A stretch of DNA of 64,000 nucleotides from Caballeronia catudaia (GTDB lineage: Bacteria > Pseudomonadota > Gammaproteobacteria > Burkholderiales > Burkholderiaceae), in contig NZ_FCOF02000028.1 of assembly GCF_001544755.2 (NCBI RefSeq), forward strand, positions 16,117 through 80,116. Direction: 5' to 3'. Below, piece after piece: positions 63,319 to 64,000 of the stretch (its first letter is position 1; the number at the start of each line of letters is the position of its first letter). The notes beneath the pieces are model-generated. The model saw only the letters and a program-made list of their open reading frames with translations, did no database searches and was not told the DNA's origin. The translations under genes were made by a program, and so were the position numbers.

Positions 63319-63693
63319 ATGAACGCTATCGCCAAAGTTATCGTGTCCGTCGCTGTCATCGCTGCACCTGCATTCGCTTTTGCACAGAGCCAGAACGCGC
63401 CACTGACTCGCGCACAAGTGAGGGCCGAGCTCGTGCAGTTGGAGCAAGCCGGCTATTCGCCTGCCATGGGCGAGCAAGCCAACTATCCCGCCGACATCCA
63501 GGCTGCGGAGGCGAAGGTGGCTGAACAACAGAAGGCGAACGAAACCAATGAGGCCTATGGTGGCGCGCATTCTGGCGATGCGGCGTCGGGCCCTGGATCG
63601 GCGCGTACGCCCATGTCGATGCGGCACGGTTCGTCATCGGCGTCGGATTGCGTCGGGCCCGCCGGATTCTGCACGGCCTTTTTTGGAAGCTGA
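63319..63693 (+). CDS. DUF4148 family exported protein
   Basis: A 124-residue periplasmic protein of the DUF4148 family, abundant in Burkholderia. Signal peptide about 1-22 (ending FAFAQ), then the diagnostic LTRAQVRAELVQLEQAGY and the downstream YPADIQAAEAKVA. The C-terminal 40 residues are Gly/Ser-rich with two Cys. A GTG at 63310 in frame adds three residues; the ATG at 63319 is preferred. Function of the family is unknown. Confidence 0.88.
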   Translation: MNAIAKVIVSVAVIAAPAFAFAQSQNAPLTRAQVRAELVQLEQAGYSPAMGEQANYPADIQAAEAKVAEQQKANETNEAYGGAHSGDAASGPGSARTPMSMRHGSSSASDCVGPAGFCTAFFGS

Positions 63694-63810
63694 GCCTATC
63701 TATTGGCGCGAGGAGATCAGCCACCGATTCTCGCGTTCGAGGTCTCAGATTGGGGAATCTGGATTTCGGACGTGTCGTTTGGGTGTAGAAAAATAATTTG
63801 CGAAAGGGGC

Positions 63811-63839
63811 TTGCGATGGCGTCATCGGCCCGCCATAAT
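63811..63839 (+). promoter_or_regulatory. Probable rRNA operon promoter
   Basis: TTGCGA (63811-63816) and CATAAT (63834-63839) are separated by exactly 17 bp, a good sigma-70 pair. Together with the downstream boxA this is expected of the promoter of an rrn operon. Transcription should start near 63846. Confidence 0.8.
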
Positions 63840-63845
63840 CTCGTT

Positions 63846-64000
63846 TCTCTGCTGCTGACAACGCAGCGACGCAAGACGGTAGGCAGGTTTGACGGTCTTG
63901 CGATGTGCTCTTTAAAAACTAATAGCCGATAAGTGTGGGCGCTTGATGGCGAGTGCGGTTTCAGTCTTTCGAGGCTGGAGCAATAGCAAAAGTAATCAAG
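63846..64000 (+). other. rRNA operon leader with boxA; 16S gene expected beyond the window
   Basis: TGCTCTTTAAAAA at 63906-63918 matches the boxA antitermination element (consensus TGCTCTTTAACA), the standard mark of ribosomal RNA leaders. The downstream sequence to 64000 fits the pre-16S spacer that pairs with the 16S trailer for RNase III processing. The 16S rRNA itself does not start before 64000. Confidence 0.82.

Overview
The window reads as a chromosomal segment of a high-GC betaproteobacterium of the Burkholderiaceae, most likely Caballeronia, Paraburkholderia or a close relative. The evidence is strong G/C preference at third codon positions, long open antisense frames typical of such genomes, DUF3563 and DUF4148 proteins (common in Burkholderiales), an E. 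coli-type LexA box in front of dinB, and a ribosomal RNA leader at the right edge. The genus is inferred and was not tested. No tRNA, CRISPR array, prophage or intact insertion sequence was seen.

Left part (1-10.2 kb): the 5' part of glnH (leftward), then a divergent phosphonate locus. phnF, a DUF1045 protein and phnN read left. phnGHIJKLM, the C-P lyase core, reads right in a chain of overlapping or closely spaced genes. A phosphonate ABC importer (phnCDE) and phnP are absent from the window. The DUF1045 protein carries the two H-x-T motifs of 2H phosphoesterases and could fill the PhnP step. An aromatic-acid-type MFS symporter and a clear terminator close this block.

10.2-28 kb: mixed housekeeping and sensory genes. 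These are a chemotaxis receptor, small secreted proteins, a beta-lactamase-fold hydrolase, a glyoxalase-fold protein, a LysR regulator, an FUSC membrane protein, a PAS-PAS hybrid kinase, a PhoD-type phosphatase, a DHA2 drug exporter, a QseC/TctE-type kinase with its OmpR-type regulator, DUF3563, and dinB with its LexA box.

28-38 kb: a TauD-like dioxygenase joined to a sulfonate/nitrate-type ABC importer, a LysR regulator, an aldo/keto reductase, what looks like an MFS exporter gene reduced to its two ends, exonuclease III, an alpha/beta hydrolase and a nucleobase permease. A palindromic intergenic element occurs at 16.9 kb and again at 36.0 kb.

37.6-44.7 kb: a stand-alone receiver, then a compact operon encoding RsbR, RsbS, RsbT, an RsbX-like phosphatase fused to a kinase-fold domain, and two hybrid histidine kinases. 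This is a Gram-negative stressosome whose output appears to be two-component signalling, since no sigma factor lies nearby. One kinase ends in a receiver-like domain that lacks the phospho-accepting Asp.

44.9-54.9 kb: a nine-gene co-directional catabolic operon. It encodes a GntR/FCD regulator, an SDR, a BKACE (DUF849) enzyme, a metallo-beta-lactamase-fold lactonase, a sugar-type ABC importer whose two permeases are fused into one 699-residue protein, a hydroxyacyl-CoA-dehydrogenase-like oxidoreductase and an SMP-30 lactonase. Together they suggest uptake of a hydroxy acid or lactone, oxidation to a beta-keto acid and CoA-dependent cleavage. The substrate is unknown. This operon and the stressosome operon are the best candidates for undescribed biology.

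Right part (54.9-64 kb): a YbhGFSR-like efflux operon with its own outer-membrane factor (leftward), a 56-residue protein, an NTF2-fold protein, a secreted penicillin-acylase-family enzyme, a DUF4148 protein, and the promoter and boxA leader of an rRNA operon whose 16S gene should begin just beyond 64000.
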